This document shows positions 25,825 through 34,271 of a stretch of 64,000 nt of DNA, in pieces. The position numbers and the translations under genes are program-made. The DNA comes from SIRX01 sp965214475 (GTDB lineage: Bacteria > Actinomycetota > Rubrobacteria > Rubrobacterales > Rubrobacteraceae): positions 558,001 through 622,000 of the forward strand of contig OZ243953.1 in the NCBI GenBank assembly GCA_965214475.1, given 5' to 3'. How positions within the stretch are numbered: the stretch's first letter is position 1; each line of letters starts with the position of its first letter. Under the pieces are notes generated by a model. The model saw nothing but the letters and a program-made list of their open reading frames with translations. It was not told the origin of the DNA and did no database searches.

Positions 25825-26145
25825 CTATGTCCACGATAAGACTGCTGATATCAAGAAAACGGCGACCAAAGCTACGCCCATAGAGCGCAATGCCGCCCGA
25901 TGATCTGAGCGATTAGCACCAAATACCAACTCGGCTATACCTAACAACAAAAAACCTACCGCCAGCGATGCAAGCGCTAAGGCTATAACGGTGAAGGTAG
26001 ATGGGAGGGCCAATAATACAAGGAGAAAGAGCGCTATTGCGATCGGCAACGCACCAAACAAAGCTAGACAAAGGCTGAATAGGTTAGGTTCTCTGGAGAG
26101 TTCCCGGCGAATCATGCCCTTGATTTCGGAGCTTCTACCGGGCAC
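25825..26145 (-). CDS. small hydrophobic membrane protein, unknown
   Basis: I do not recognise this protein. The 106 residues contain about three hydrophobic segments (about 23-48, 52-75 and 88-105) after a basic, Ser/Arg-rich N terminus, which predicts a cytoplasmic N terminus. The GTG at 26145 has no good Shine-Dalgarno; an ATG ten codons in (26115) is also possible. It faces the plus-strand membrane gene end to end across a 78-base gap in which I see no clear terminator. Both are probably lineage-specific insertions between ispG and the rimP operon. Confidence 0.55.
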   Translation of the reverse strand: MPGRSSEIKGMIRRELSREPNLFSLCLALFGALPIAIALFLLVLLALPSTFTVIALALASLAVGFLLLGIAELVFGANRSDHRAALRSMGVALVAVFLISAVLSWT

Positions 26146-26183
26146 CGTTGCTAGTCAACCTAGCTTTCAACATAAAGCAACCG

Positions 26184-27257
26184 TTACTTCCAACCATCTT
26201 TCTCTATTTCCTCGAATAGTGCGTCGAAGATGTCGTCGCGCTCTACTTTCCGCAGCGGCTCCCCTTTGGAGAAGATGACACCGTCGTCTTTGCCGCCGGC
26301 CACGCCGTAGTCGGCATCGCGGGCTTCACCGGGGCCGTTGACGATGCAGCCCATTACGGCGACGGTAAAGTGGTCCTCGTAGGGCTTGAGGGCGTTTTCG
26401 ACTTTGCTAGCCATCCCGATCACGTCGAAGCCGAGTGTGCGGGCGCAGCTTGGACAGGCGATAACATTGGGGCCTCGGTGACGGAGATCAAGGGCGGAGA
26501 GGATCTGGTACGCCACCGGGATCTCCTCTACCGGGTCTTCGGCGAGCGAGACGCGGATGGTATCCCCGATGCCGTAAGGCAGGAGCTGCCCGAAGGCTGC
26601 GGCGGTCTTGACAGAGCCGTTGACCTTCGTGCCCGCCTCGGTCACGCCGAGGTGCAACGGGGCGTCGGAGTGTTCGCGGAATTTTCTGTTGGCCTCGACC
26701 ATTTCGGGGACGTGGCTGGCTTTGAGGGAGACCTTGAAGTTATAGAAGTCCATCTCCTCGGCGATTTCGACCTTCTGGATGGCGCTCGCCACGAGGGCTT
26801 CTTCTTTCGGTAGGTCCCAGAAACGCTTCTCAACGGAGCCGGAGTTGACGCCTATGCGCATGGCGACGCCTTTCTCCTGGCATTTCTCGATGACTTGTCG
26901 GTAGCGGTCGTCGTTGCCAATGTTTCCGGGGTTTATACGGACGCAGGCCGCACCGGCGTCCGCCGCCCCGAGTGCCATGCGGTAGTCGAAGTGGATGTCG
27001 GCGATCAGGGGCACCGGCGAGCGCCAGATGACCTCACGAAAGCCATTGAGCGCCTTGGAACCGTTGACCGAGACTCGCACTAAGTCCGCCCCGGCGGCGT
27101 TGAGGTCGTAGACTTGCTGAACCGTCGCCTCGACGTCGTAGGTCATGGTGTTGGTCATGGATTGGACGGCTACCTGCGCCCCGCCGCCGATCGGCACGTC
27201 ACCCACCTTTATCTGTCGACTCGTGACCGGGCGTTCTCTTATCGCTGTTTCTGTCAT
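26184..27257 (-). CDS. ispG: 4-hydroxy-3-methylbut-2-en-1-yl diphosphate synthase (IspG/GcpE)
   Basis: IspG reductively opens methylerythritol cyclodiphosphate in the MEP isoprenoid pathway using a 4Fe-4S cluster. The sequence has RVSVNGSKALNGFRE-type and MRIGVNSGSVEKRF motifs of the TIM-barrel part, then the cluster ligands in CPSCARTLGFD and VMGCIVNGPGEA. At 357 residues it is the compact bacterial form. ATG start. It follows rseP by 41 bases in the dxr-rseP-ispG order shared with most actinobacteria. Confidence 0.97.
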   Translation of the reverse strand: MTETAIRERPVTSRQIKVGDVPIGGGAQVAVQSMTNTMTYDVEATVQQVYDLNAAGADLVRVSVNGSKALNGFREVIWRSPVPLIADIHFDYRMALGAADAGAACVRINPGNIGNDDRYRQVIEKCQEKGVAMRIGVNSGSVEKRFWDLPKEEALVASAIQKVEIAEEMDFYNFKVSLKASHVPEMVEANRKFREHSDAPLHLGVTEAGTKVNGSVKTAAAFGQLLPYGIGDTIRVSLAEDPVEEIPVAYQILSALDLRHRGPNVIACPSCARTLGFDVIGMASKVENALKPYEDHFTVAVMGCIVNGPGEARDADYGVAGGKDDGVIFSKGEPLRKVERDDIFDALFEEIEKDGWK

Positions 27258-27298
27258 CTGATCAAAGCTCCTCGCGAAGTGCTAGCTGTACAAGTAGT

Positions 27299-28363
27299 CT
27301 ACTCTGGGATGAACGGCTGTCCGGTGATGATTTTACTAACGTCTGCGTAAGTTGCGAATAAAAACAGGGTCAACATCAAAGCTAATCCTAAAAACGCGAT
27401 CTTACCCATAGTCTGTGCGCTTACCGGGCGCCCAATAACCTTCTCGGCCGCTATAAAGAGCAAATGACCACCGTCTAACGGCAATATCGGCAGCAGGTTC
27501 ATAATCCCCAAGATAAGACTAATAACAGCCAGAAATAGCGGGAAAGTCCCCTGTGAAACCGAGTCGCTGCTCACCCCCACAATACCGACCGGACCAGAAA
27601 CGTTCTCGAAGAATGCGAGTTCCCCGGTAATCAATTGATAGAGCCCTCCCATGTAAGCGACGGTCAGGGTAGCCGTCCGCTCTACGCCCATCCCCAGTGA
27701 TTGCAGGGGTCCGTAAGTAGTCTTCTTTGCAACGGGTTGAACTCCGACGAGCCCACTCCCAGGGTTCCGCGGATTCTCCGACAACTGCCCAGAAAACCTG
27801 CGCTGTTCCCCATTTCTCTCGACAACGAGCGTTACGTCCGCGCCGGGTTTCTTTGCGCTGACCGTATTTTGAAATTTTTCCCAATCCTGGGTAGATCTAT
27901 TATTTACGCTGACGATTTGATCCCCGGACTCTACACCCGACTTGGCAGCAAAAGTTCCCGGTTCGACCTTATCCACTTCGGTAGTAGCGACCGGTACCCC
28001 GGAAAACATAAAAACGCCCGCAAGAATCAGCACACAAGCCACAATGTTTACGCCCGGTCCCGCAAAGATAATTAGCGCCCGCTTCCACGGAGGTTTTGCC
28101 GGGTACGTATCCGGCGGCAACTCACCCTGCTGCTGTTTTACGCTTCCGATATCTTCCATACCGGCCATCTTCGCAAATCCGCCTAAAAGTATTACGCGAA
28201 AAGAATAGACGGTCTTACCGAACTTCTTTTTAAAGATCGCCGGTCCGAAGCCGATTCCGAACTCGTCTACCCGGACGCCGAGGGCTTTGGCGGTGAGCAT
28301 GTGGCCTAGTTCGTGAATGACTATCAGGAAGATTAGGCCAAGTAAAGCTACAAGGATGGTCAT
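27299..28363 (-). CDS. rseP: RIP family site-2 zinc metalloprotease RseP-like
   Basis: Site-2 proteases cut membrane proteins within the bilayer, often anti-sigma factors. HELGH (17-21) in the first membrane segment and NLLPILPLDGGHLLF near the C terminus are the zinc-site motifs; one PDZ domain (about 120-200) lies between. Four membrane segments are predicted. The ATG start overlaps the dxr stop as ATGA. In mycobacteria the homologue in this position (Rip1) cuts several anti-sigma factors; the substrate here is unknown. Confidence 0.94.
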   Translation of the reverse strand: MTILVALLGLIFLIVIHELGHMLTAKALGVRVDEFGIGFGPAIFKKKFGKTVYSFRVILLGGFAKMAGMEDIGSVKQQQGELPPDTYPAKPPWKRALIIFAGPGVNIVACVLILAGVFMFSGVPVATTEVDKVEPGTFAAKSGVESGDQIVSVNNRSTQDWEKFQNTVSAKKPGADVTLVVERNGEQRRFSGQLSENPRNPGSGLVGVQPVAKKTTYGPLQSLGMGVERTATLTVAYMGGLYQLITGELAFFENVSGPVGIVGVSSDSVSQGTFPLFLAVISLILGIMNLLPILPLDGGHLLFIAAEKVIGRPVSAQTMGKIAFLGLALMLTLFLFATYADVSKIITGQPFIPE

Positions 28364-29502
28364 CCGCTATCTCCCAGTGCTTGGCGTCCGGCTTCATCGC
28401 GCGCCCAGGCGTCTACGGCTTCTATGGACTCCATACTCTGCATCTCTCCGAATTCGGGAACTATTTCGAGGACCTCCTCGATCAGGTCTGCTATCTGTAA
28501 GAATTTTATACGACCTTCAAGGAACGCTTCGACGACGACCTCGTTAGCCGCATTGAGCGCAACCGGGTACGCTCCTCCTAACCGACCGGCATCTATCGCG
28601 AGCGGCAGGCATCGAAATACGTCGTTCCGGGGTTCGTCGAAGGTCCAGGAGGCGTTATCGAAGCCCACGCGCTTCGCACCAACGTCGATCCGCTCCGGGT
28701 AAAGAAGACCGTAAGATATCGGCAGGCGCATGTCGGGCAACGCGGCGTGCATTATGAGGGAGCCGTCTTTGAAAATGGCTCCGCCGTGTACCACGGACTG
28801 CCGGTGGACAACTACCTTCACATCGTCGTAGGGAACGTCGAAAAGGTGGTGGGCCTCTATGACTTCAAGGCCTTTGTTCATCATGGAAGCTGAGTCTATG
28901 GTGATCTTGGCTCCCATCTCCCACGTCGGGTGCTTGAGCGCATCCTCCGGCCCGGCTTCTAGAAGCTCGGCCTTCTCTTTCTCGAAAAAAGGCCCACCGG
29001 AGGCGGTCAGCAGAATCTGGTCTACCTCGTCCTCTCGCCTGCCGTCCAGACACTGAAAAATTGCCGAATGCTCGGAGTCTACGGGTATCAAGCGATCACG
29101 AGGAGCGATGTTCATTACCCACTCCCCGCCGGCGACGAGTGATTCCTTGTTCGCCAGGGCAACCAGATTGCCGGTCTTTAAAGCACCGACGGTGGCAGAG
29201 AGGCCGGCGAAACCTACGATGCCGTTGAGAACCACGTCTACCGGTATCTCGGACAAGGTCCGCGCAGAGCCGGGTCCCAGAGATATTTCCGCCCTACTGC
29301 CACCGAAATTTGGGGCTTCGGGTTCGACTTCTAGAGCCAGATATTGCGGCCTGAACTCCTCCGCCTGTTGTTTTAGCAGGTCGGCATTGGAACCTGCGGA
29401 CAAGGCTACTACCTCGAAGCGGTCGGGATGGGCCCGCACGACATCCAGGGCTTGGCGGCCGATGCTGCCGGTGGAGCCTAGTATTGTGAGACGTTTTCTC
29501 AC
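28360..29502 (-). CDS. dxr: 1-deoxy-D-xylulose 5-phosphate reductoisomerase
   Basis: Dxr makes MEP from DXP, the committed step of the MEP pathway. The NADPH site GSTGSIGRQALDVV is at about 9-22, LANKESLVAGGEW and PVDSEHSAIFQCLDG mark the substrate and metal sites, and the C-terminal helical domain is present. Length (380) is normal. It shares four bases with rseP (ATGA), indicating coupled translation. Confidence 0.97.
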   Translation of the reverse strand: MRKRLTILGSTGSIGRQALDVVRAHPDRFEVVALSAGSNADLLKQQAEEFRPQYLALEVEPEAPNFGGSRAEISLGPGSARTLSEIPVDVVLNGIVGFAGLSATVGALKTGNLVALANKESLVAGGEWVMNIAPRDRLIPVDSEHSAIFQCLDGRREDEVDQILLTASGGPFFEKEKAELLEAGPEDALKHPTWEMGAKITIDSASMMNKGLEVIEAHHLFDVPYDDVKVVVHRQSVVHGGAIFKDGSLIMHAALPDMRLPISYGLLYPERIDVGAKRVGFDNASWTFDEPRNDVFRCLPLAIDAGRLGGAYPVALNAANEVVVEAFLEGRIKFLQIADLIEEVLEIVPEFGEMQSMESIEAVDAWARDEAGRQALGDSG

Positions 29503-29527
29503 TCCGGGAATTTAGCTGCTGAGGGTT

Positions 29528-30298
29528 TCATAAAAATAGAGAGACGTAGTATACCGCGGGTGCTGTAAAAAGGAGACTATCTATCCGGTCGAGCATTCCG
29601 CCGTGTCCGGGGAGGCTGTCGCCGAGGTCTTTCAGGTCCAGTATACGTTTCAGAATCGACTCGAAGAGGTCGCCGCTCTGGGCGAAGACCGAGATCACTG
29701 CCCCGACCAGCGCGGCTTTGAGCATGCCGAACTCCAGAAATTGATACATCCCCCATCCTACGACGAGAACGGTTACCAGCAGTCCTCCAATGGCTCCCTC
29801 GACGGTTTTTTTGGGACTGAGGCTCGGAAAGAGCGGATGATGGCCGAAAAAGCGGCCCGCGAAGTAGGCGCCGGAGTCGGAGATCCAGGGTCCCGCAACG
29901 GCCACCAGGATGAGGAATAAACCGTTCGGCAGCTCCGCGATGAGTCCTATATGGGCCATCGGAACCCCGACCCAGAGCGCCATCAACAACAGCGCCAGTA
30001 GCGCCCGTAGCGTCCGGGCCTCGGGCCGTCCGGTTAGCCAGAAAAGGGACCAGGGAAGGCTCAGGACCGCGCCGGCCAATATACCGCCCTGTCCGTAGGG
30101 TATAGAGAGGAGCACGGGAATCACACCGGCACCCAGGGCCGCCGGAAACGGCAGCGGGTTTAGAGCAAGGGCTAGTTCGCGGGCGCCGAGACCCACCACG
30201 ACCAGCACGACGGCAAGGACGGCCCAGGGACCTAACATAATGGCCCCCAAAACTATGGGAGCCAGTGTAAGGGCGGTAACGGTCCTCCGGCGGAGCAA
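29528..30298 (-). CDS. cdsA: phosphatidate cytidylyltransferase
   Basis: CdsA makes CDP-diacylglycerol for phospholipid synthesis. Eight or so hydrophobic segments are followed by the CDS signature: SPKKTVEGAIGG, then AQSGDLFESILKR and KDLGDSLPGHGGMLDRIDS. Length (256) fits. The start is TTG, 3 bases after the uppS stop. Its supply of phosphatidate depends on the PlsX/Fak route encoded at 52-60 kb. Confidence 0.94.
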   Translation of the reverse strand: MLRRRTVTALTLAPIVLGAIMLGPWAVLAVVLVVVGLGARELALALNPLPFPAALGAGVIPVLLSIPYGQGGILAGAVLSLPWSLFWLTGRPEARTLRALLALLLMALWVGVPMAHIGLIAELPNGLFLILVAVAGPWISDSGAYFAGRFFGHHPLFPSLSPKKTVEGAIGGLLVTVLVVGWGMYQFLEFGMLKAALVGAVISVFAQSGDLFESILKRILDLKDLGDSLPGHGGMLDRIDSLLFTAPAVYYVSLFL

Positions 30299-30301
30299 GG
30301 T

Positions 30302-31006
30302 CTATACGCCACCCCGACGCCGGGACCGTGAGGCGAATGAGTCTATGGCCCGGCGGAACTCTCCCGGAGAGAAATCCGGCCAGAATGTGTCCGTCACGTA
30401 AAACTCGGCGTAGGCAATCTGCCAGAGAAGAAAGTTGGAGACGCGGAGTTCCCCGCTGGTCCGAATGACGAGGTCCACCTCCGGCGCCTCCGGCGCGTAC
30501 AGGTAGCGGGAGAAAGTCGCCTCGTCCACATCCTCGGGTTGGAGGCCGTCGGAGATCATACGCCGCGTGGCGTCAACGATCTCGGACCTTCCCCCGTAAT
30601 TGAGCGCTATGTAGACATCGAGCTTATCGTTCTCTGCGGTCGCTTCCTCGGCCTCTCGAACTGCCTCGCGAACCGACTTTGGAAGTTTATCCAGCCGTCC
30701 CAGAAAGCGTAGTCGCGCCCCGCGTTTGTTCAGCTCCGGGACTTTGGCCCGGGCGGTATCCAGAAAGAGCTGCATGAGAGTGCCCACTTCGTCTTCGGGG
30801 CGGGTCCAGTTCTCGGTGGAAAAGGCGTAGAGTGTCAGCGTCTCTACCCCGGCCTCGCCTGCTGCTTCGAGGAGCGGTTCCAAAACCGAGACTCCGGCAC
30901 GATGCCCGGCGGCGCGCGGCAACCAACGCTGCTTCGCCCAGCGTCCGTTGCCGTCCATGATTATGGCGACGTGGCGAGGTTTCTCCCCAGGATCCAGGCG
31001 TGTCAA
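30302..31006 (-). CDS. uppS: undecaprenyl (polyprenyl) diphosphate synthase
   Basis: UppS makes the long cis-polyprenyl diphosphate carrier for cell-wall synthesis. HVAIIMDGNGRWAKQR contains the catalytic Asp, and YAFSTENWTRP, LNYGGRSEIVDA and RTSGELRVSNFLLWQIAYAE (in parts) complete the pattern. The annotated start is a TTG at 31006 with no visible Shine-Dalgarno. The frame is open back to the frr stop, where a CTG at 31051 lies 7 bases after GGAGGT and would add 15 residues (MEPAQKQPAG...); this is a plausible alternative start. Downstream cdsA follows after 3 bases. Confidence 0.94.
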   Translation of the reverse strand: MTRLDPGEKPRHVAIIMDGNGRWAKQRWLPRAAGHRAGVSVLEPLLEAAGEAGVETLTLYAFSTENWTRPEDEVGTLMQLFLDTARAKVPELNKRGARLRFLGRLDKLPKSVREAVREAEEATAENDKLDVYIALNYGGRSEIVDATRRMISDGLQPEDVDEATFSRYLYAPEAPEVDLVIRTSGELRVSNFLLWQIAYAEFYVTDTFWPDFSPGEFRRAIDSFASRSRRRGGV

Positions 31007-31054
31007 ATAGTGCCCGGTAGCGCCGGCCGGCTGTTTCTGCGCGGGTTCCAGGGC

Positions 31055-31615
31055 TCAGACCTCCAGGAGTTCGGATTCTTTATCCGTGAGGAGCCCGTCG
31101 ATGCGCTGTACATAATCGTTGGTGAGGTTCTGGAGTACGGTCTCGGCCCGGTGCTCATCGTCCTCTGAGACCTCGCCTTCTTTGCGCAACTCGTGTACAT
31201 CGCGCATCTCGTCCCGGCGGACGTTCCGGATAGAAACCCGACCTTCTTCGGCCATCCCACGGGCCATCCGAATCATGTCCCGCCGCCGCTCCTCGGTTAA
31301 CTCGGGGATCGGGAGGCGGATGATCTTACCGTCGTTCTGCGGGTTGAGACCGATATTGGCGTTGTCGATGGCCCGTTCGATCTGCTTTAAGGAACCGGGG
31401 TCGAAAGGCGTTACGGTCAACAACCGCGGCTCGGGAACCCCTACGTTGGCGACACTACGGAGCGGCATCTGGGAACCATAAACCTCTACCTCTACGCGAT
31501 CCAGGATAGAAGGATTGGCCCGGCCCGTGCGGATGGTCCCGAACTCCCGTTTCACGGACTCCAAAGCCCCTTGCATCCGTTGTTCGGCCGCCGTCAAGTC
31601 AATAATGTCGGACAT
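31055..31615 (-). CDS. frr: ribosome recycling factor
   Basis: RRF splits the post-termination ribosome with EF-G. The 186-residue sequence has GALESVKREFGTIRTGRANP, the NVGVPEPRLLTVTPFD hinge region and the conserved RRDMIRMARGMAEEGRVSIRNVRRD helix (in parts). ATG start. It lies between pyrH and uppS in the standard rpsB-tsf-pyrH-frr-uppS-cdsA operon. Confidence 0.97.
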   Translation of the reverse strand: MSDIIDLTAAEQRMQGALESVKREFGTIRTGRANPSILDRVEVEVYGSQMPLRSVANVGVPEPRLLTVTPFDPGSLKQIERAIDNANIGLNPQNDGKIIRLPIPELTEERRRDMIRMARGMAEEGRVSIRNVRRDEMRDVHELRKEGEVSEDDEHRAETVLQNLTNDYVQRIDGLLTDKESELLEV

Positions 31616-31630
31616 CTCTGCTCCTCCGGC

Positions 31631-32419
31631 TCATGCTCTGTCGTCAGCCCCGCCGTTCCATACCACGGAGCCCACGTGTTCTCCCTGCAAAACGCTGCGC
31701 AGATTTCCCGGCTTAAGTATATCGAAAACCACAATAGGCAGGTTCTCCCCGCTACACAGTGTGGCGGCCGTGTGATCCATGACGGCCAGGTTCTTCGAGA
31801 GCAGGTCCATGTAACCCAGCCACGGCATATGCACCGCGTCGTCGTGCTGTCGTGGGTCTTTGTCGTAAATACCATCCACCCGGTTCTTCGCCATTAGCAG
31901 GGCATCTGCACCGATCTCCAAAGCCCTAAGAGCCGCGCCCGTGTCGGTCGTAAAGAACGGGTTGCCGGTCCCCGAAGCGAAGATGACGACCCGCTTTTTC
32001 TCCAGGTGCCGGATGGCCCGCCGCCGGATGTACGGCTCGGCGACCTCCCGCATCTCGATGGCCGATTGCACCCGGGTCTGAACGCCGCGCCCCTCCAACG
32101 CGGCCTGCAGGGCCAGGGCGTTTATAACCGTCCCGAGCATCGCCATGTAATCTGCGGTCGCGCTCTCTATACCTAAAGAGTCCGCGACCTGCGAACCCCG
32201 GAAGATGTTGCCGCCTCCAACGACCACCGCCACTTCGGCCCCGGCTTCGACGGCCTCCATCACCTGTTTCGCGGTAGAACCCAGGCTATCAGGGCTTATG
32301 CCGCCTCCGTTCTCTCCGGAGAGACTCTCCCCCGAGAGCTTTAGCACTACCCGGTTGAGTTGACCCAGCTCAGGGCTTGCGGCCCCGTCTCTACCCTCTC
32401 CGGCGGCGATCCCATCCAC
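31631..32419 (-). CDS. pyrH: UMP kinase
   Basis: PyrH phosphorylates UMP to UDP and is usually hexameric and allosterically regulated. RVVLKLSGESLSG opens the amino-acid-kinase fold, VVVGGGNIFRG and the NPFFTTDTGAALRALEI region follow, and KVDGIYDKDPR is the nucleotide-site motif (present as NRVDGIYDKDPR). The 262 residues include an N-terminal extension of about 22 residues (Gly/Ala/Glu rich) before the fold. ATG start, 6 bases after tsf. Confidence 0.96.
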   Translation of the reverse strand: MDGIAAGEGRDGAASPELGQLNRVVLKLSGESLSGENGGGISPDSLGSTAKQVMEAVEAGAEVAVVVGGGNIFRGSQVADSLGIESATADYMAMLGTVINALALQAALEGRGVQTRVQSAIEMREVAEPYIRRRAIRHLEKKRVVIFASGTGNPFFTTDTGAALRALEIGADALLMAKNRVDGIYDKDPRQHDDAVHMPWLGYMDLLSKNLAVMDHTAATLCSGENLPIVVFDILKPGNLRSVLQGEHVGSVVWNGGADDRA

Positions 32420-32425
32420 GGCAGG

Positions 32426-33013
32426 CTAGAGTGCGTAACGGACGAAACGCCGGATCACGACGTTCTCTCCGACTTTCTGGATGGTTTCGTTTAGCAAGTC
32501 CTCGACGGTTTTATCCGGCTCCTTAACGTAATCCTGTGTTAGCAGAGCCATCTCGGAAGTCCGTTTCTTCATGCGGCCCTCGACGATCTGGCGGGTAACA
32601 TTCTCTGGTTTGCCGAGCTCCTCAGCCTGCTTTTCGGAGATCTGGCGCTCTTCTTCCAGTACGTTGTCGGGAATGTCTCCTACACCGACGGTAACCGGGT
32701 CCATGGAAGCCACGTGGAGCGCGATGTTGCGGGCGAACTCCTTGAACTCGGGCGTCCGGGCTACAAAGTCCGTCTCACAGTTGACCTCTACCAGCACTCC
32801 AACCCGGCCGTTGAAGTGGATGTAAGCCTCGACCAGACCTTCTCCAGCCTCCCGGGAACTCTTTTTGTTCGCCGCCGCCTGGCCCCGTTCCCGGAGGATT
32901 CGACGGGCCTCTTCAGCATCGCTGTTTGATTCGTCCAGGGCTTTCTTGACGTCCATCATGCCCGCGCCGGTCTCCCCGCGGAGCTGCTTTATCTTCTGTA
33001 TGTCGCTCGCCAA
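32426..33013 (-). CDS. tsf: elongation factor Ts, short form
   Basis: EF-Ts exchanges GDP for GTP on EF-Tu. The N-terminal UBA-like domain (IKQLRGETGAGMMDVKKAL) and the motif VEVNCETDFVART with the TDFV dipeptides that contact EF-Tu are present. At 195 residues the protein has one core subdomain instead of two, as in Thermus, where EF-Ts works as a dimer; most actinobacteria have about 275 residues. The start is TTG with GAGGAG overlapping the rpsB stop region. Confidence 0.96.
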   Translation of the reverse strand: MASDIQKIKQLRGETGAGMMDVKKALDESNSDAEEARRILRERGQAAANKKSSREAGEGLVEAYIHFNGRVGVLVEVNCETDFVARTPEFKEFARNIALHVASMDPVTVGVGDIPDNVLEEERQISEKQAEELGKPENVTRQIVEGRMKKRTSEMALLTQDYVKEPDKTVEDLLNETIQKVGENVVIRRFVRYAL

Positions 33014-33018
33014 AGTTC

Positions 33019-34107
33019 TTAGTTCTCCTCTTCTTCCTCAACGGGTTCCACGGCTTCCGGTTCCGTCTGAGACTCGTGCTCGTCGGGCTCTGCCCCCCGG
33101 TCTTCGACTTCGGACTCAGCCGCCGCCGCAGCAGCCGCTTCGGCAGCGCCGCCGGCAGCTTCTAGGTCCGTGTTTTCAACGACGGGACCCGGCTCTTCAA
33201 TAACGGTCTCCGTTGCCTCATTCTCTTCGACAGCTTCCTCTACAGCGGCTACCTCTTCGGAGACACTATCCACAACGTCGACGTCTTCAGCTACAGCATC
33301 CTCAGCCACAGTTCCACTACCGTTTGCGACAGGTTCCTCCGGCAGCACGTCTTCGGAGACTGTCGTCTCTTCCATTACCGGCGGACGCGGACGATCTTCA
33401 GTCTGCACCTCATCTTCACCCTTACCTTCGAGCACCGCGCTGGCGATCAACTTCGAGATAAGGTTTATGGCACGTATAGCGTCGTCGTTACCGGGGATTA
33501 CGTAATCTACGACCTCCGGGTCGCAGTTGGTGTCGGTAAGGGCGACGACCGGTATTTTGAGGCGGTTGGCCTCTTTGACCATTAGCTCTTCGCGCTTCGG
33601 GTCTATCACGAAGATTGCGCCGGGGAGACGCTCCATCTCGGTTAGACCAGCGAAGTTGCGCCGCAGCTTCTGGTACTCGCGGGCGAGGGCGAACCAATCC
33701 CGGCCGCTCCTGTTTTCCTCGGGAGTCTCCTCGAAACGGGCGCTGATGTCTTTAAAGTACTCGATGCGCGGCTTGATGGTCTGAAAGTTGGTGAGCATAC
33801 CGCCGATGTATCGCTCTGCGACGTACGGCTGTCCGCACCGGATAGCCTGTTCGGCGACCGTGATCTGGGCCTGCTTTTTGGTTCCTACAAACAGTACGTC
33901 CCGTCCTGCTTCAGCAATGCTCCGCACAAAAGAACGGGCACGCTCCAGAAGCGGCAATGTCTGATCCAGGTCTATGATGTGAACCCCGGCGCGCGCGGCG
34001 AAGATGTAAGATTTCATCTTCGGGTCCCAGCGCTTTGCCTGATGCCCGAAATGGACTCCGGCTTCGAGTAGATCTCGAATTCCTACTTGCTGCGTGTTGC
34101 TTTCCAC
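33019..34107 (-). CDS. rpsB: 30S ribosomal protein S2 with long acidic C-terminal tail
   Basis: S2 is a late-binding 30S protein. The core is standard: LLEAGVHFGHQAKRWDPKM, YIFAARAGVHIIDLDQT, FVGTKKQAQ, AIFVIDPKREELMVKEAN and IPGNDDAIRAINL. After about residue 234 comes a tail of about 128 residues rich in Glu, Val and Ala with almost no basic residues and a run of alanines. An in-frame start at 34197 would add 30 unrelated residues; the GTG at 34107 has AAAGG 8 bases upstream and starts MESNTQQVGIRDLL, so I use it (362 residues). The leader holds a hairpin at 34200-34215. Confidence 0.95.
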   Translation of the reverse strand: MESNTQQVGIRDLLEAGVHFGHQAKRWDPKMKSYIFAARAGVHIIDLDQTLPLLERARSFVRSIAEAGRDVLFVGTKKQAQITVAEQAIRCGQPYVAERYIGGMLTNFQTIKPRIEYFKDISARFEETPEENRSGRDWFALAREYQKLRRNFAGLTEMERLPGAIFVIDPKREELMVKEANRLKIPVVALTDTNCDPEVVDYVIPGNDDAIRAINLISKLIASAVLEGKGEDEVQTEDRPRPPVMEETTVSEDVLPEEPVANGSGTVAEDAVAEDVDVVDSVSEEVAAVEEAVEENEATETVIEEPGPVVENTDLEAAGGAAEAAAAAAAESEVEDRGAEPDEHESQTEPEAVEPVEEEEEN

Positions 34108-34199
34108 GTTATCTACCTTTCTTTCAGGTGGTTGGTGTCCTCCGCCCGTCTTTTGCAATCTGCGATTGACCTTCGATAGATCTCCGCAAACCACCACCT

Positions 34200-34215
34200 G
34201 GGGTCTCTGGACCCC
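34200..34215 (-). promoter_or_regulatory. hairpin in the rpsB leader
   Basis: GGGGTC and GACCCC form a 6-bp stem with a 4-base loop in the 164-base gap between the sigma factor gene and rpsB. Around it AGGTGGT (minus strand, near 34191-34197) can pair with ACCACCT close to the rpsB start region. There is no T-run, so it is not a terminator; a leader structure bound by S2 is possible but unproven. A clear promoter was not found here. Confidence 0.35.
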
Positions 34216-34271
34216 TCGCGGACGTGTGTGGTCAAAATCTCGGAGATGTTAGCACAAGGAGGTAGCAGCTT

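Noticed and set aside
34108..34197. 30-residue N-terminal extension of S2
   Set aside because: The sequence is unlike any S2 start and a GTG with AAAGG 8 bases upstream lies at the family start; the region is better read as a structured leader.
34200..34215. intrinsic terminator between the sigma factor gene and rpsB
   Set aside because: The GGGGTC/GACCCC stem is short and is not followed by a T-run on either strand.
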